Assembly: GCA_024196135.1 (NCBI GenBank)
Contig: JAMQCK010000007.1
Location: 1-64,000 of the forward strand
Origin: Pleurotus ostreatus/Saccharomyces cerevisiae fusant
Lineage: Eukaryota; Opisthokonta
Direction of reading: 5' to 3'
DNA: 64,000 nucleotides
Both the position numbers and the translations under genes were made by a program. The notes under the pieces are model-generated. The model was not told the origin of the DNA and ran no database searches. It worked only from the letters and a program-made list of their open reading frames with translations. This document shows positions 1 through 11,316 of the stretch, piece by piece. The stretch's first letter is position 1. Each line of letters opens with the position of its first letter.

Positions 1-427
1 GCGGGAGCGCTCGGGTAGCGTGTAGTGCGCGTGTAACGACGCGCGCGCGTGAGATCGAATATGTGAATGCCCGCGTCGGAGTTAGACTCAACGACGAGGC
101 GGGAGGCGGCCCTTCCGGTGCCTGCTGCTCAAAGCCTCTCCTATAGGAGGCTGATTCAAGCTGCAGACAATGGTAAGAGTAGAGATGGTGATTCTTCCTA
201 ATGCGGCAGGCTGCCTTGCAGCCTGCGAGGTATCTAATCTAATCTACAGTGTATGTAAAATATGAGCAAAAGAAAAACCGTGAGTGCGAGCGTGACTCGA
301 GAGTATGCCTAGTGGGTCTCCGGCCGGGTTCCCCACAAGCCTTCATCGTTGCTTCTTGCATATAACTAATTCATTCGTACATCTATTCGTCTAAATCTAT
401 CGTCTAATCATGCGACCGTCAAGTCAT
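1..427. other. left-edge non-coding stretch
   Basis: No supported gene. It lies 3' of the NCS1 permease and starts with a CG-alternating stretch. A possible coding tail on the minus strand within the first 130 bases cannot be judged because the window begins here. Confidence 0.4.
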
Positions 428-3191
428 CTATCGTGCCCTAAAATCCTGTCTATCGCCAGCCCACTGCAGCATCTTGCTATCCTTTTCGTCCGGCGAGCCC
501 ACAATTTCCTCCTCGTCCGAACCCTTGACTCCTTCCTTCCCGCTCCCGCTAAACACCCCCGCTTCGTACGTTTCGTACACATCGACGAGATCTGCCTCCC
601 CGATGCCCGGTGGCGACCACATCTTGCTAAGTGCGAGGTGGACAGAGCCGCTGATAGCGCAGCCGAGGAGCCAGGAAAGGTAGTAAACGCGTCTGGAGGG
701 TGTGAGCCTGAGGGTAAATCCTTGTAAAGCAGGGTTAGGAAGCACGCACGTCCAGGACTCACTGACGACCACCGTCTCCGGGGTCACGTCTGCGCAGAAG
801 CCGGGCATACTAGGGAAAACGCCCTGAGGGTGTACGTGAGAGTCGTCTTGCACCTGCAAGCGATGCTAGTTAGTAAGGACGTACCAAAACCCAAGCGACG
901 GGCGCTCGCCAGTTCAGGCCGTGCCAGAACCTAAGGTTCATTGATTTTGAGCACTCTATAGGGATGAAGGGACACTCACCAGTAATCGCTTGCCTTTGCG
1001 GGCAGGAAGAGGTGCGACAGTTTGAGCTGCCGGCCTCGAAGGAGGTGGTAATCGGCCTACATGATGTCAGCCACGAGGCTCTTGTGCTACTGGAGCGAAG
1101 ACGCACCAGCATAATCCCCGACATCGGACCCAGGAAGACGCCAAAGGCAGAGATGGCTGATATAAAGGAGTTGGCGGTCTTCAAAGGTTGGTCAGCCTCA
1201 CTGCTGCTACAAGTCGAAGGAAAAAGGGAGACAAACGTTGAGGATGCGCCATGGATTGATGCATATGCCGATGATAGCTACAAGCACGGAGCCGCGGCGG
1301 ATGTTGATGAAGCTACCAGAGTGGTATTGTCAGGACGAGGCCATCTTTCAGGCGCAGAATTCACTCACCGAGGGAACAAGGCAGCCAGGTCCATGCCGCC
1401 GACCACGCCGCATGCGACGACCTGAGTGGGATACATCTGTCAGTGGTCAACACAATGGGGGCCCTCGACATCGCTCACGTTGACGCAGAGCTGCGATAGG
1501 AAGAACGCGAACGCAGCGAAGAATACCGCAGCTCGCGCGCCCGGACCACCGTGCCGCTGAATAGCCTCCAGAAGATCGTATAGTTTCCTATGAAATCGGC
1601 GTCGGCAAGCGCACTCTCACGAATGATCTAGTGAAGGCGCACCATAGTGGCTTCTCATCCGGGAAGAACCCCTTCGCGCACGATGTCGCGAATATACCGA
1701 GCACGTTGGAGCCAAAGAGGCAGAGCGGGATGGCGAAGAGCTGGCCCCACATTTGGTCGCCTGGACGGACGGCGTATCGGGAGAAATCTATATGCGGCGT
1801 CAGCGATACGTGGGAGCCATTGAGGACAACCGCTTACCACTTTGATAGAGGATCTAGTCGCAGGAGAATTGAAGGAATTAGAACGACAACACGAGCGAGC
1901 GAGATCGAGATAGCGGTACCCCTCCAGACCAGGCGCCGATGTGGCTGACAATCAGACGAACAACAGTCCACGCCAGAGCTGAACCTTGCAGATGACCGAC
2001 GCCGTACACCGCCTCTGGGTTGTTGTACAGCGGTCCTGGTCCGCCTTGCTTGGCAAGCGCCCATATGAAGATGGAGATTGCGGCGACGGTCACGATGATA
2101 GAAGAGACCATGGCGGGGATGCGGTATCTGCGTTACGGTCGATGAATCGCCGCACTGAAGAGGGACATAGGTCTGTACTTCTCTGGTTTGAGCAGCAGTA
2201 TCGGGCAGCACAGGACCCAGAAGATGATGTATGCGACTGTGCGGCACGGTCAGCCAGATTTCTCGCCATAAATCAGCTCAGTCGTACCAAACTCATGCGT
2301 CTTCATACCAATGTTTGGTGGGAAGGTGTTCCGCATGTTATAAAAGCTTGCTGTCGATTGAAGTGAGCTTTTATCATCAGGGGGGAATTGGCTGACGAAC
2401 GCCAAATTGCGCCAATCATGTTTTTGATCATCTGCCCGCCGTACCAGCCCTGTACGCCATACCAGCAGCACGAGAGGATGATTCGGGCGACGAGAGGGAC
2501 GCAAGCTCCTCGTCTGACAAGAGCGAAGTGAGCATTCGGCATCGAGGGCGAAGACGAGAAGACATACATCCCCCAAGAGCTACGATTAATCACAGCCTGA
2601 TCATCATGAGCGAGGGCAATTTGGAGGCAATCGGCTGACGCACAAATGGGATATGCCACTTGCCACCACCATGGCCGCTCGCGACCAGTAGCAATGTGAC
2701 CCTGTCATGAAGAGTCAGCGCAGCATTCGGATACATCGGGTGCTAGCTTACAGAACCGTTGTGACCGCGTGAACTGTCCGAAGAACTCGTTAGAGGCGGC
2801 TGAGAACGACGATCTAAGGTCAGCCTACCTGCTAGCGCTTGTCCAACGCTCAGACCCAACGCCACTGAGTGTGATCAGCATCCCGGACGCTCGAGTCATT
2901 GAAGTTCCCTTACAACTCGAGGACCCGGCGCCCCACTCTGCGATATTGATAGCTCAAGGGCGGTCAGGGTTGGTTTGATGCATCCAATACTTTTCTCGAG
3001 TCGCGCTTACAGGTAGCCATCCAGAAGAAGACGAAGATCCTCTTGCTCCATGTCCTGCGCGCGGGAGGCAATGGCAGGATATCCGCATTTTGGTATGTGG
3101 AGGAATCCGATGATACCTGCCAGTCATCAGCTTTCCTATCGCATCTTCTCAAAGCCATACCGACCTGCAACCTACTCATAATCTTCGACAT
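428..3191 (-). CDS. NCS1-family nucleobase/allantoin permease
   Basis: Multipass plasma-membrane symporter of the NCS1 (Fur-type) family, which imports uracil, uridine, allantoin or purines with protons. The exact substrate cannot be read here. The protein is built from about a dozen short exons. Hallmarks in order are 'ADILPLPPARRTW' before TM1, 'INIAEWGAGSSSLALGL' in TM1, 'WYGVQGWYGGQ', 'PEKYRPIYRIPAMVSS', 'SDFSRYAVRPGDQMWGQL', 'FFLSQLCVNV', 'GGMDLAALFPRFINIRRG' and 'FWHGLNWRAPVAWV'. The frame stays open across all joins, giving roughly 550 residues, typical for the family. The C-terminal tail after the last TM is acidic and Ser/Gly-rich. The start is the ATG of MSKIMSRLQ, followed by a 50 bp intron. 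One exon is only 16 nt (1838-1853), and the intron near 2112-2151 has a weak GTCCCT donor. Confidence 0.85.
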
Positions 3192-3725
3192 CGTGGCAAG
3201 CGCTCGAAGCTCGAGCTCGTTCAATGGCTCGTGAAGGTGATGGTCAACCTCTTCCGGTCTTGCGAGGCTTTCCCTCTTCGCCGATCGATGCGATTCAACC
3301 TGTGGGGAACGACCGGCAGATGGAAGTCGCTAGCAAGGTGGCATCGAGTGCTCCCCAGCCCCAGCGCCCAGCGTCCAAGCCTTCACAAAAATGATGGGGC
3401 GGCGTTAGCTTGCTGAATCGGGAAGGTGCGTCGGCCGAAGTGCGGACATTAGCGGGGTCACGTGAGGAGTTGAGCTCCGCGGGCGAGTGAACTGACGGGT
3501 CTGCAGGCTCACAAAACAAGACGACGCGCGGTCGTTGTCAATGGTAGCTAGCGGAGGATTCACCAGTTTTGGAAGAGGAGACGCACCTTTAAGACACGTT
3601 GCGCAACAAGGAAAGCAAGGCGACCGTGACTGCGACGCCGTATACGCGCGTGTAACTACCCGAGGGGCAGGCAATGTTTACACTGTGGTATTCGTTTCCT
3701 TCTTCTAGTCGTGACAGGATGTACC
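3192..3725. other. intergenic, NCS1 5' side / SDR 3' side
   Basis: Promoter side of the NCS1 permease and 3' side of the SDR gene. Small open frames on both strands show no domain or splice logic. I see no gene here. Confidence 0.5.
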
Positions 3726-4960
3726 CTACTCCTCACCCGCCTTCTGCATTCCATCCCGGAAGCTGTCCGCGCGTAATGCCATCAGTTCCTTGCCGAATGC
3801 AGCCTCAAGGATTTCTGGGTTCGTGAAGGCCGAGTTGACGTCGTCGATATACTTGTCGTCGTACGTGAAGATTGAGGTGCCTTTGCCGCGTTTGAGTTGG
3901 GGTAAGACTACCACGAGGAAAGGGAGTACGTACCGTTGCGATCCGCGTTGGTGGCCATCTCGCCTGCGACAAGGCCGATTTGGGAGGTTGGGGTCATCGG
4001 GATATGCGCCCAGTTTTCTGGATATGCCTTGGCCATGTTGAGGACGAAAGGCGTCGCTAGAGTTGGAGTCTAGCGTCACATATCATCCAAGCAACGTCCG
4101 CGAAGCACTCACCAACGAACCACGGCGCAAACATATTTGTACGAACGCCAATTGACGGCGTATACTGCGACAGACCGCGCATCAGGCCGACTATACCGTG
4201 CTTGCTCGTGCAGTACTGGTAGACGCCAGTATCCGTGAAGTACGAGTAGTATGAGCCACACAGCGTAATGGACCGATTTTCCGTCGGCGCGCCCGTTCCC
4301 TCGCCATTTTGTTGCCGCCGAAAGTAGTGGAGGGCGGCCTTGACGGTGTTGAACGAGCCGATAACATGGGAATTAATCACGTCGTATTTCGGGGCTTCCA
4401 AGCGGCCTTCCGAGTCGAAGGTATCGTCGAAGACGTTCTTGGGCTCCACGGCCCCAGCCATGGCGAAGACATGATGGAGGGCGCCGTACTTCTCCCAGGT
4501 GCGCTCGAAGACGGAGTAGGTGGATGACCAGTCAGAGACGTCCGCGGTATATGCAGTCGCTCTACAAGAGTAGAGTAGTGAGTACGTTAGATACAGCTCT
4601 AACAGGAGTACGAGTACGCACCCTGTTTCTTGTGCGATCTGCTCTGCCGCTGCATAATTAAGATCGGCAAGGACCACGCGCGCACCGAGGTCCGTGAAGT
4701 GCTTGACGATGCCATGTCCAAGTCCAGACGCGCCTGTACTTCACTTAAGTCATCTTCTCCCTCGACTGCACGTAAGACGTACCGCCAGTCACCAAGATGA
4801 CCTTGCCCTCCAGCGATTCCTTCTGAGCATCCACCTTGAACGCGTCCGTGATACTACGCGGTTGGGCGACGCTGTATTCGCGGACGCCCGTCCTTCCAGC
4901 GCGAGTCACGCGCAAAATAGAGCGCGCAAAGGGCGTAGATAGACGAGCACGGGCGAGCAT
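3726..4960 (-). CDS. short-chain dehydrogenase/reductase, probably mitochondrial
   Basis: NAD(P)-dependent oxidoreductase of the classical SDR family, with unknown substrate. After a first intron the cofactor motif reads TGG-x-GASGLGHG, followed by 'VVLADL' at the end of beta-2, where an acidic residue suggests preference for NAD(H). The active site shows the serine in 'LCGSYYSY' and the catalytic pair in 'YQYCTSKHG' (YxxxK). The chosen ATG gives an Arg-rich, acid-free leader (MLARARLSTPFARS...) that looks like a mitochondrial presequence. An upstream in-frame codon at 5032 is not needed. The 3' exons continue through 'FAPWFVG', 'NMAKAYPENW' and end '...DGMQKAGEE'. The family call is firm; the substrate is open. 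Confidence 0.8.
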
Positions 4961-5398
4961 GATTGAAGAGGACAAGGGAGGCGATGTAACAGAAAGCGTA
5001 CGGAGCACGCCAACCGCCCGCACGCTAACCAATTACCAACCGAGATGGGACCTGAGCCGGAGCAGCATGATGTGGGTTGGTGAGGCCGAGATAAGGGAGG
5101 CGAAGGGATGCAGACATCGGCGGCGGAGGAGACCAGAAATCGAGGTGAAGGTCGCGTTCAAGAGGTCTGTGGCGCGTTTCCTTGGCGCTTCCGTCAGGTC
5201 CAGTCGCGCCACGCGTGATCGAAGAGAAGGACCGGAATCGCGGACCGAGAATACAGGAGCCTGGCGGGCGGACGTGAGCGCATTAGTGCTATACACCATC
5301 CTCAATCTATGCTACAGTATACATTGTATGTGCCAATGAGTGGGACCAAGATGAAGAGGTCGGTCCCAGTGATCCTCAAGGACTCGACATCTACGGGA
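4961..5398. other. intergenic between SDR and VPS25
   Basis: 5' side of the SDR gene and 3' side of VPS25. Overlapping open frames on both strands are not continuous with either gene and match nothing recognisable. Confidence 0.5.
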
Positions 5399-6179
5399 TC
5401 AACTTGCCCCTTGGAAGAACCTGACACCCTCGCCATCCGCTACGGCGATGAGCTGCGCGCGCCCTGACTTCGCCAATATGCTTATCGCCTTTTTGAGGAG
5501 GGGCAGGGGTATCCCGCTCAAGGACGACTCGACCGGCGGTTCCATGATTTCGTAGAACGTCATGATGGTCCCGAGCTGGCCTGTCGATGCGACCTGGTGG
5601 AGAATGAGCGTTGATGTCCAGTGTAAAGATACACATATTCAGCTAGTACCCATTGATGAAGCTCCTCAGCCCACTCCTCAGGCGTCCTCCAGTAGATCAG
5701 CGCGGCACGTGTCTGCTTTGCAGGCTCATACGCGGCTTGATTTCGAGAGACCATGCTAGCAAGGATTTTCTCTAGGTGGGATGGCGGTAATCTTCCTATG
5801 ATTCTGACATTCAGAGGCGGCGGGACTGTCGTAAGACCGAACCTACGGTTGATGCGTTCATTCCTCAGGATCTCATCCCAATCGCCGCCCGGGGCCTCTG
5901 CATCCTCGACGCGCAGTATAAAGAGCCTCCTATGTCTTGCGTATGTCAGAATCAGCCTACTCCATTGTTCTGTAACTGCCGATTCCGAGGATGGGTTTGG
6001 TTGCTGCCTGCGCGCTCGTCAGCAGGTGACGTGAGTCCGCAAGGAGACGGCTAACGTGTAGAAAGGCGGGAACGAGTGTATTGATGGCAGAAGAAAGCCT
6101 GAGGTATCGCCTTAGATCAACAGAGCTTTAGCGAGACGTTCGCCTGACCTGAGGGTGTCTCGTGAGTGCGAAGGGCCAT
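5399..6179 (-). CDS. VPS25: ESCRT-II subunit Vps25
   Basis: Vacuolar protein-sorting protein. Vps25 is present in two copies in ESCRT-II and links it to ESCRT-III (Vps20) during multivesicular-body formation. The N-terminus reads 'PSIHSFPPFYTQQPNPSS', matching the PPFY motif that binds Vps22/Vps36. The first winged helix follows ('WSRLILTYARHRRLF', 'GGDWDEILRN'), then the signature 'YWRTPEEWAEELHQW', and the second winged helix ends in 'GEGVRFFQGAS'. Four exons are needed. The first encodes only about ten residues (MALRTHETPS) and is followed by a 50 bp intron. The length, about 200 residues, is normal. The start codon lies about 220 bp downstream of the P450 stop on the same strand. Confidence 0.92.
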
Positions 6180-6397
6180 GGTGGTCACGGTTGAGTTTGA
6201 TGTCGGACTTTGCCGACGAGGGTGATACGCCACAAATCAGGGGCAGCCGCAAGGTTCTCACGCTCAAGTTTATTCCAAACGAGGAAGAGAGTTGGTTGCT
6301 GCCAGTCGCCGCGGACACACATCCAATGTCAGGCATGTATTGGAGTAAAAGACCAGCCATATATGTGACAAAAACCTCATACGATAGGTCAGAAGAT

Positions 6398-8810
6398 CTA
6401 TCTGGCCCGAGACAGTACGATGGGTAGCTGCGACTTCTGCGGCGCATCTTCGACGTATGCTGAGGAGATGTTCGACATGCGCCACCCCACGATCCTATTG
6501 CTAGGTAAAAGCTTGAAGGCGTCGAGAAGCTCGACAAGGGCCACCTCTGAAGGGCGTCTTTAGCACCCAATCTGGCTCAAAGAACGGCGGAAACGCACTC
6601 ATCTCAAGCTGGGCAAACTTGAAGCCAATGCATGCCCGTCCACCGCCGAGGAAGGTCATCAGATTGCTATATACACCTGAGAAATAGAGTCAGCGTCGGG
6701 CAGACACTCCTCTTGACGATGACATACCAGGCATATGAGCATCGGCGACGGACTGAGGGAGCGGCGCGAGCCAGCGCTCAGGCTTCCACTCCAGTGCGTC
6801 CGCGCCCCACATGTCCTTGCTCCGATTGGCGTTAATGATGGAGATGATGATAGGCGTGCCGGCGGGGACGTAGATCTCCGTGAGCTCACGGCCGTCGACG
6901 CCCACTACGGGCTTGCCGAAGGGCAGGATGGCATCCTTGATGGTCCTGGTGCATGATGAGCTCGTGATAACAAAATCCGAACCGTAAGCGTACTTTCGCA
7001 GCAGCTGAGAAGCAGGCGGGTATCTGAAGATACTTATATTAGTGTGAGACGAGATGAAGAATAATTGCAGGACGAACAGTCGGAGCGTCTCTCGCAAAAT
7101 GGCATCGAGAAGCGGCAGAGATTCTGATTCGTCGTACGTCAACACTCCGTACGTCTCCTTCGCCGCGCGTATCTCTTGACGAAGACGGTCTTGCATGTCG
7201 GGGTGTTTTGCGAGGAGGTATAGGATTCGCGAGAGCGCAGAGGACGTCGTGTCCGTTGCGCCAAAGATCAGCACGCTAGAAATCGTAACTGTGAGCTCTC
7301 TGCTTGTGAGCGCAAGGAAAAGCCACTTACGACATCTGGCCGACTAGCTCGTCCTCATCCAAGGGGTCTTCTGCCTTCATGTTGGCGCGAACTAACAGCA
7401 GGAGAGGTCAGTTTGGTGGCATAGAACTACAGTCAATAGTACGCACTCAGCAAGCTCATGATGTCCTTCCCTTGGCTGATTTGCTGGGAGACCGCCTCGT
7501 CGCCAGCCAGCAACGCGGCCTTCTTCTGCGTGTACACCTCCTTTGAGGAGTTCCATATCAAGTCGACCTTGTCTCGGATATCGTGGAGGCTGCGCCACGG
7601 GATTAAGTCGACGACGCCGCGTCGGAACCACGCAGGACCAAGCTTGTACACCTCCGGAAGGACGTACGTGCGCCAGAATATCAGCTTGAAAACTGCTTGG
7701 CTGAGACGGCGGATATTAGGACGATGGTACAGCAACGAAGAAGACGACATCGTACGCGAGCTCCTTGATGCTGGAGGAGTACGGGTTCCCGGGATCGTCC
7801 ACGGCCAGGGAATCGAAGGAATAGCCTAGGCCGTTGCGACCGATGAGCTCCAGAGCCGTGCGGCTCATCCAGTGCAATACATCGACCTCGCGAGGGCCAT
7901 CTTCGGTCATCTCTTCGAGCGTATTCCGGAGCTGGAGCAGATAGTCAACTCGTCTTCGTGAATCGACGTCTGGTGCCGGATACACACCTTGCCAATTACT
8001 TCCTGGAACATAGGGACTAGTCACGATCTTAGAAAATGTTAGTCCTAGTCAACGAAGAGGCGTACTCATGTTCCGCATATGTGCGATGGAAAAGACGGGG
8101 TTCATGAGCTTGCGCTGCTTCCTGTGCTTCTCGCCTACGTATGGGGGCTGAGAATGCGAGGCGTGGCTTCGAAATTGAGATGGCTTGCCTAGCGTAGCTG
8201 TGAGGCCTTCGCCGAGTAGGACACGGTTGGCACTGTAAAGGCTAGGTACATTTGCACGGTAGGCAAAGACGAAGAACGTACGAGGTAAATTGGGGGTGTT
8301 CTTCATAGGTATCCTGATCCTGTTCGCGGTGATTAGCAAGCCGGAAAGATGCCACTTCGGCGATCGAACCTTGACGATTATACTGTGCAGTGCCTTTGGA
8401 TCAGCTACATACAGCTGCTTCTCCTGCAAGATTCTGAGTATGCGATGTTTGATGAGATACAAACCAAGCATACGCCGAGCAAGCCAGTCGTGCGGACGAT
8501 AGCCCCGTCTGCAGAATCATTCAGCAATCCTACATGACATCAGTCCGCCAGCGTCACTCACATTCCTCGGCGAGCTTCTCGTGAAAGCCCCAGGCATTAG
8601 GATGGAACAGCTGGTAGAAGTTACCTACAGAAGATCGTTTCGTCAGAGAGGACTGAGCGAGTAAAACAGGAACGGACCTGTCAGCAGAGAAGGGGCTTTC
8701 GGACCCGGAATATTGTCCAATGAACTCCGCTGCACGTAGCGAGATAGAACACGCCATATGGTGCGCGCGAGTACCAGGGTGAAGGCGGCTAGGGCTACTG
8801 TGGCGAGCAT
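6398..8810 (-). CDS. cytochrome P450 monooxygenase (microsomal)
   Basis: Haem-thiolate monooxygenase anchored in the ER. The ATG at 8810 is the first after an in-frame stop and opens a hydrophobic anchor ([19 protein letters not shown]), followed by the proline-rich hinge '[11 protein letters not shown]'. Later landmarks are '[15 protein letters not shown]' (C helix), the I-helix oxygen-binding motif 'GATDTTSSA' near 7250, the K-helix ExxR in 'ILRETLRLF', 'EWKPERWL', and the haem loop '[10 protein letters not shown]' near 6635-6655 with its Cys ligand. The protein ends '[12 protein letters not shown]'. It needs about a dozen exons with short introns. It resembles the large basidiomycete P450 clans that oxidise aromatic or terpenoid compounds. 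I do not assign a CYP number. No partner biosynthetic genes lie nearby. Confidence 0.88.
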
Positions 8811-9319
8811 CCAGTCAACGGGGAGAGAGGGGTCAGCTTTGCTGCGCTGAAGCTACTTTTATAGCGCTTCGTCGGCGTCGAACATCGGGGCGGCCTGGCG
8901 CAGGAGGCCTTGTGGGGCGCGAGGACCGCCGGGAAAATGCGTAGGTGTAGCGATCATAAGCGCTCGACGCCTGTGTTCCGCGTTTGAAGATTTCGGCGTC
9001 GCTGTTGACTTTTACGACAAGGCCGACGGCGCTCAGGCGGTGGCCTTATCACTGCCAAATTAAGCGAGGGAAGCTTGATATCTTTTTCAATGATCCGCAC
9101 CATTGGCGATGCTGTCTGAGTCGTTGGCTGGGTCGAGCGCCGGTCCACGTCCTGGTCAAGTTGAATTTCGGAAAATAGCACGACCAAATAGCATCAGGTG
9201 ATCTGGATCAATATGGACACACAACTACCAGAGGATCGAACCTGCTCCCATGAGGCCATGAACCAAGATGAAAGAAGCCTATAGACGTACATTTGCGCAA
9301 CTAGATATGCATAGCGATT
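8811..9319. other. intergenic between P450 and MDR reductase
   Basis: Promoter side of the P450 and 3' side of the reductase. No convincing coding sequence was seen. Confidence 0.5.
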
Positions 9320-10946
9320 TCACTGATTCACCAGCGAGACAACCACCTTGCCGTTCGCGGTATCCCAGCCACCCTTCAGCATGTCGACGAAGGCCTGCGG
9401 CGCGGACTCAATCCCGTCGTATATACGCTCCTCGCTCTTCAGCTTGCCCTCCGCAATCATGGGTGGCACGTCCACGAAGAACTTGGGGGCATACTCTTCC
9501 GCGAGGTAGGGCGTGAGGAACCCGTTGACGGTCAAGTTGAGCTTGTAAATCATGTCGGTGTTCTGAGAAGGGTAGTCCAGTCAGAAGCAAGTGTTGGATA
9601 CGCTGCGGGTGCCAACCTTGATGCCAAACTTGTTCTCTGCAGCGACATTGTACTCCGCAATCTGACCGCAAATGATGATGCGACCGAAGAGGGCCATGTT
9701 GTCGAGAGCAGCCGCGAATGCCTCGGCGCCGACGTTGTCCTATGAGAAGTCAGAAGAGTCGGGCTTCGGTATAGACGATGCACGAACATAGTAAATGTCG
9801 ATGGGTCCATTCTTCGCAAGAACATCTTTGTACGGCGTCGTCTTGTAGTTGAATGGGACGTCGCAGCCGAGCGACCGCATGTATTCCACTTTTGCGTCGG
9901 ATCTATATTGCTTTAAGCACGTCAAGCACGAGCGTCTCCGACCGTTCTCACCCTGCGGACGCGATAACCTTCAATCTACCCAGAAAAAGTCAGCGATGTC
10001 CTGTGTTAGCAAGAAAATATTCCTTGCCCGTCGAGCTTGGCGAATTGGATGATCATGCTAGAAGCGGTCAGTGGGTACTCCATCTATACACTGAGTGCAC
10101 TCACCTGCCGACTGCAGACGCGCCAGCGGAAACGAACACAGTCTCGCCCTTCATACGTAAGCCAAGACGTTCTCAATGGGAGAACCAGTCAGGGCACACC
10201 TTCTTAGCATGGGCGTACTTCTTCCAACTTGCGTATGCAGTCATTCCAGGGGCGCCGCCAAGGCTGCAGTACTTGTATAGTGGGAAGGCGCCCTTCGGGT
10301 CTGGGACCTACAGAGCCCTAAGGATTGCGAGAAATCGTCGAAAACAATGCGACTGACCTTGTTGTGGACGATGAACCCATCGATGTGGATCGTCCAGGGA
10401 GGCCACGAAGGGTCACGTTCCCGACGCGCTGTTTCCAATCTCAGTGCGAACAACAAGGGTAGAAGGGAGATATTCACCTTCCACATATGGCTGCACGGTG
10501 TAAAGCTCCCAGTGGGAGCCTCCGTACAAAAGGTCACCAGGCTCGATACCTTCCTTCTCCGAGCGGAGGACCTTCAGGACACACAGGCTCACGACACTAA
10601 GGAGGTCCGAGCGTCAGTCATCACCTTTCACTAGATTATCATGTACACCTACGGTGCGCCAACCTTCATCGGGCTGCTGTAGTCGATGATGTTTTCATCG
10701 CGCATTCGCACGCGCATGTAAGGCTCGGGGCTGCCATGCCACGTAGTAAGTATGCAAAATCGAAAGGGAAGCGACAAGCCCTTGCCTGAAGTACAGCGCT
10801 TTAGTCAAGTAGCCGCCGTTCAGAGGTACGGTGTCTGGATCGATGGTTCGCGAGTCATCGTAAACGAGATGCTCGCCAATGACTGGCCAAGCGCCCTCCG
10901 GGATGGGCTTCGCAAACACGATACGCGGGTTAGGGATGGGAGCCAT
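9320..10946 (-). CDS. NADP-dependent MDR-family alkenal/prostaglandin reductase-like
   Basis: Zinc-independent medium-chain reductase of the leukotriene B4 12-hydroxydehydrogenase/PTGR1 type. These enzymes reduce alpha,beta-unsaturated carbonyls with NADPH in the cytosol. The N-terminus is 'MAPIPNPRIVFAK', followed by a GroES-like domain with 'PYMRVRMRDE' and 'GDLLYGGSHWELYTVQPY'. The Rossmann segment begins 'GETVFVSAGASAVGS' and continues through 'CDVPFNYKTTPYKDVL', 'PIDIYYDNVGAEAF' and 'FGRIIICGQIAEYN'. The protein ends 'GKVVVSLVNQ'. No catalytic-zinc Cys/His set is visible, as expected for the subfamily. Splicing into about eight exons gives roughly 340 residues. The substrate is not determinable. 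Confidence 0.85.
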
Positions 10947-11316
10947 AGTAGTGGGTGTGAAGAAGCTGGAAGGGAAAAGGTACGCAGACGAATTCAGCGA
11001 AGATCGCTGAAATCGATGTCGGGTGTTTTGTTGGATCTTTCGCCATCTTCACGCGGTGCGGCAGTCGTATTGGTCCTCAAGCTTGATAAGCAGAAACATC
11101 AGGACCCGATTGCCATGGCCACACGGATAGAGGGCGGATTTGGACGTGGAACATGTCTTCGCGCCTTGTAGCGGGAGGCGAAGGCGCGAACCTCCGAACC
11201 GTTCAGCCGGTTTGTGACTCATCAGTGTGAGCGTGCCGCCCACGTGCCAGGTTGAAGTGGTTTCTCCTGGGCCTCTAGCAACGAATTTGGAGTCGCAGAC
11301 GACCGACCCGTTTCCT
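10947..11316. other. intergenic between MDR reductase and F-box gene F1
   Basis: Short 5' region of the reductase and 3' side of F1. It contains one CACGTG hexamer near 11240. No gene was seen. Confidence 0.5.

Noticed and set aside
1..60. CG-alternating run at the left edge as a repeat
   Set aside because: Too short and imperfect to call a simple-sequence repeat.
4836..5339. 167-codon plus-strand frame
   Set aside because: It overlaps the N-terminal exon of the SDR gene on the other strand and has no recognisable content.
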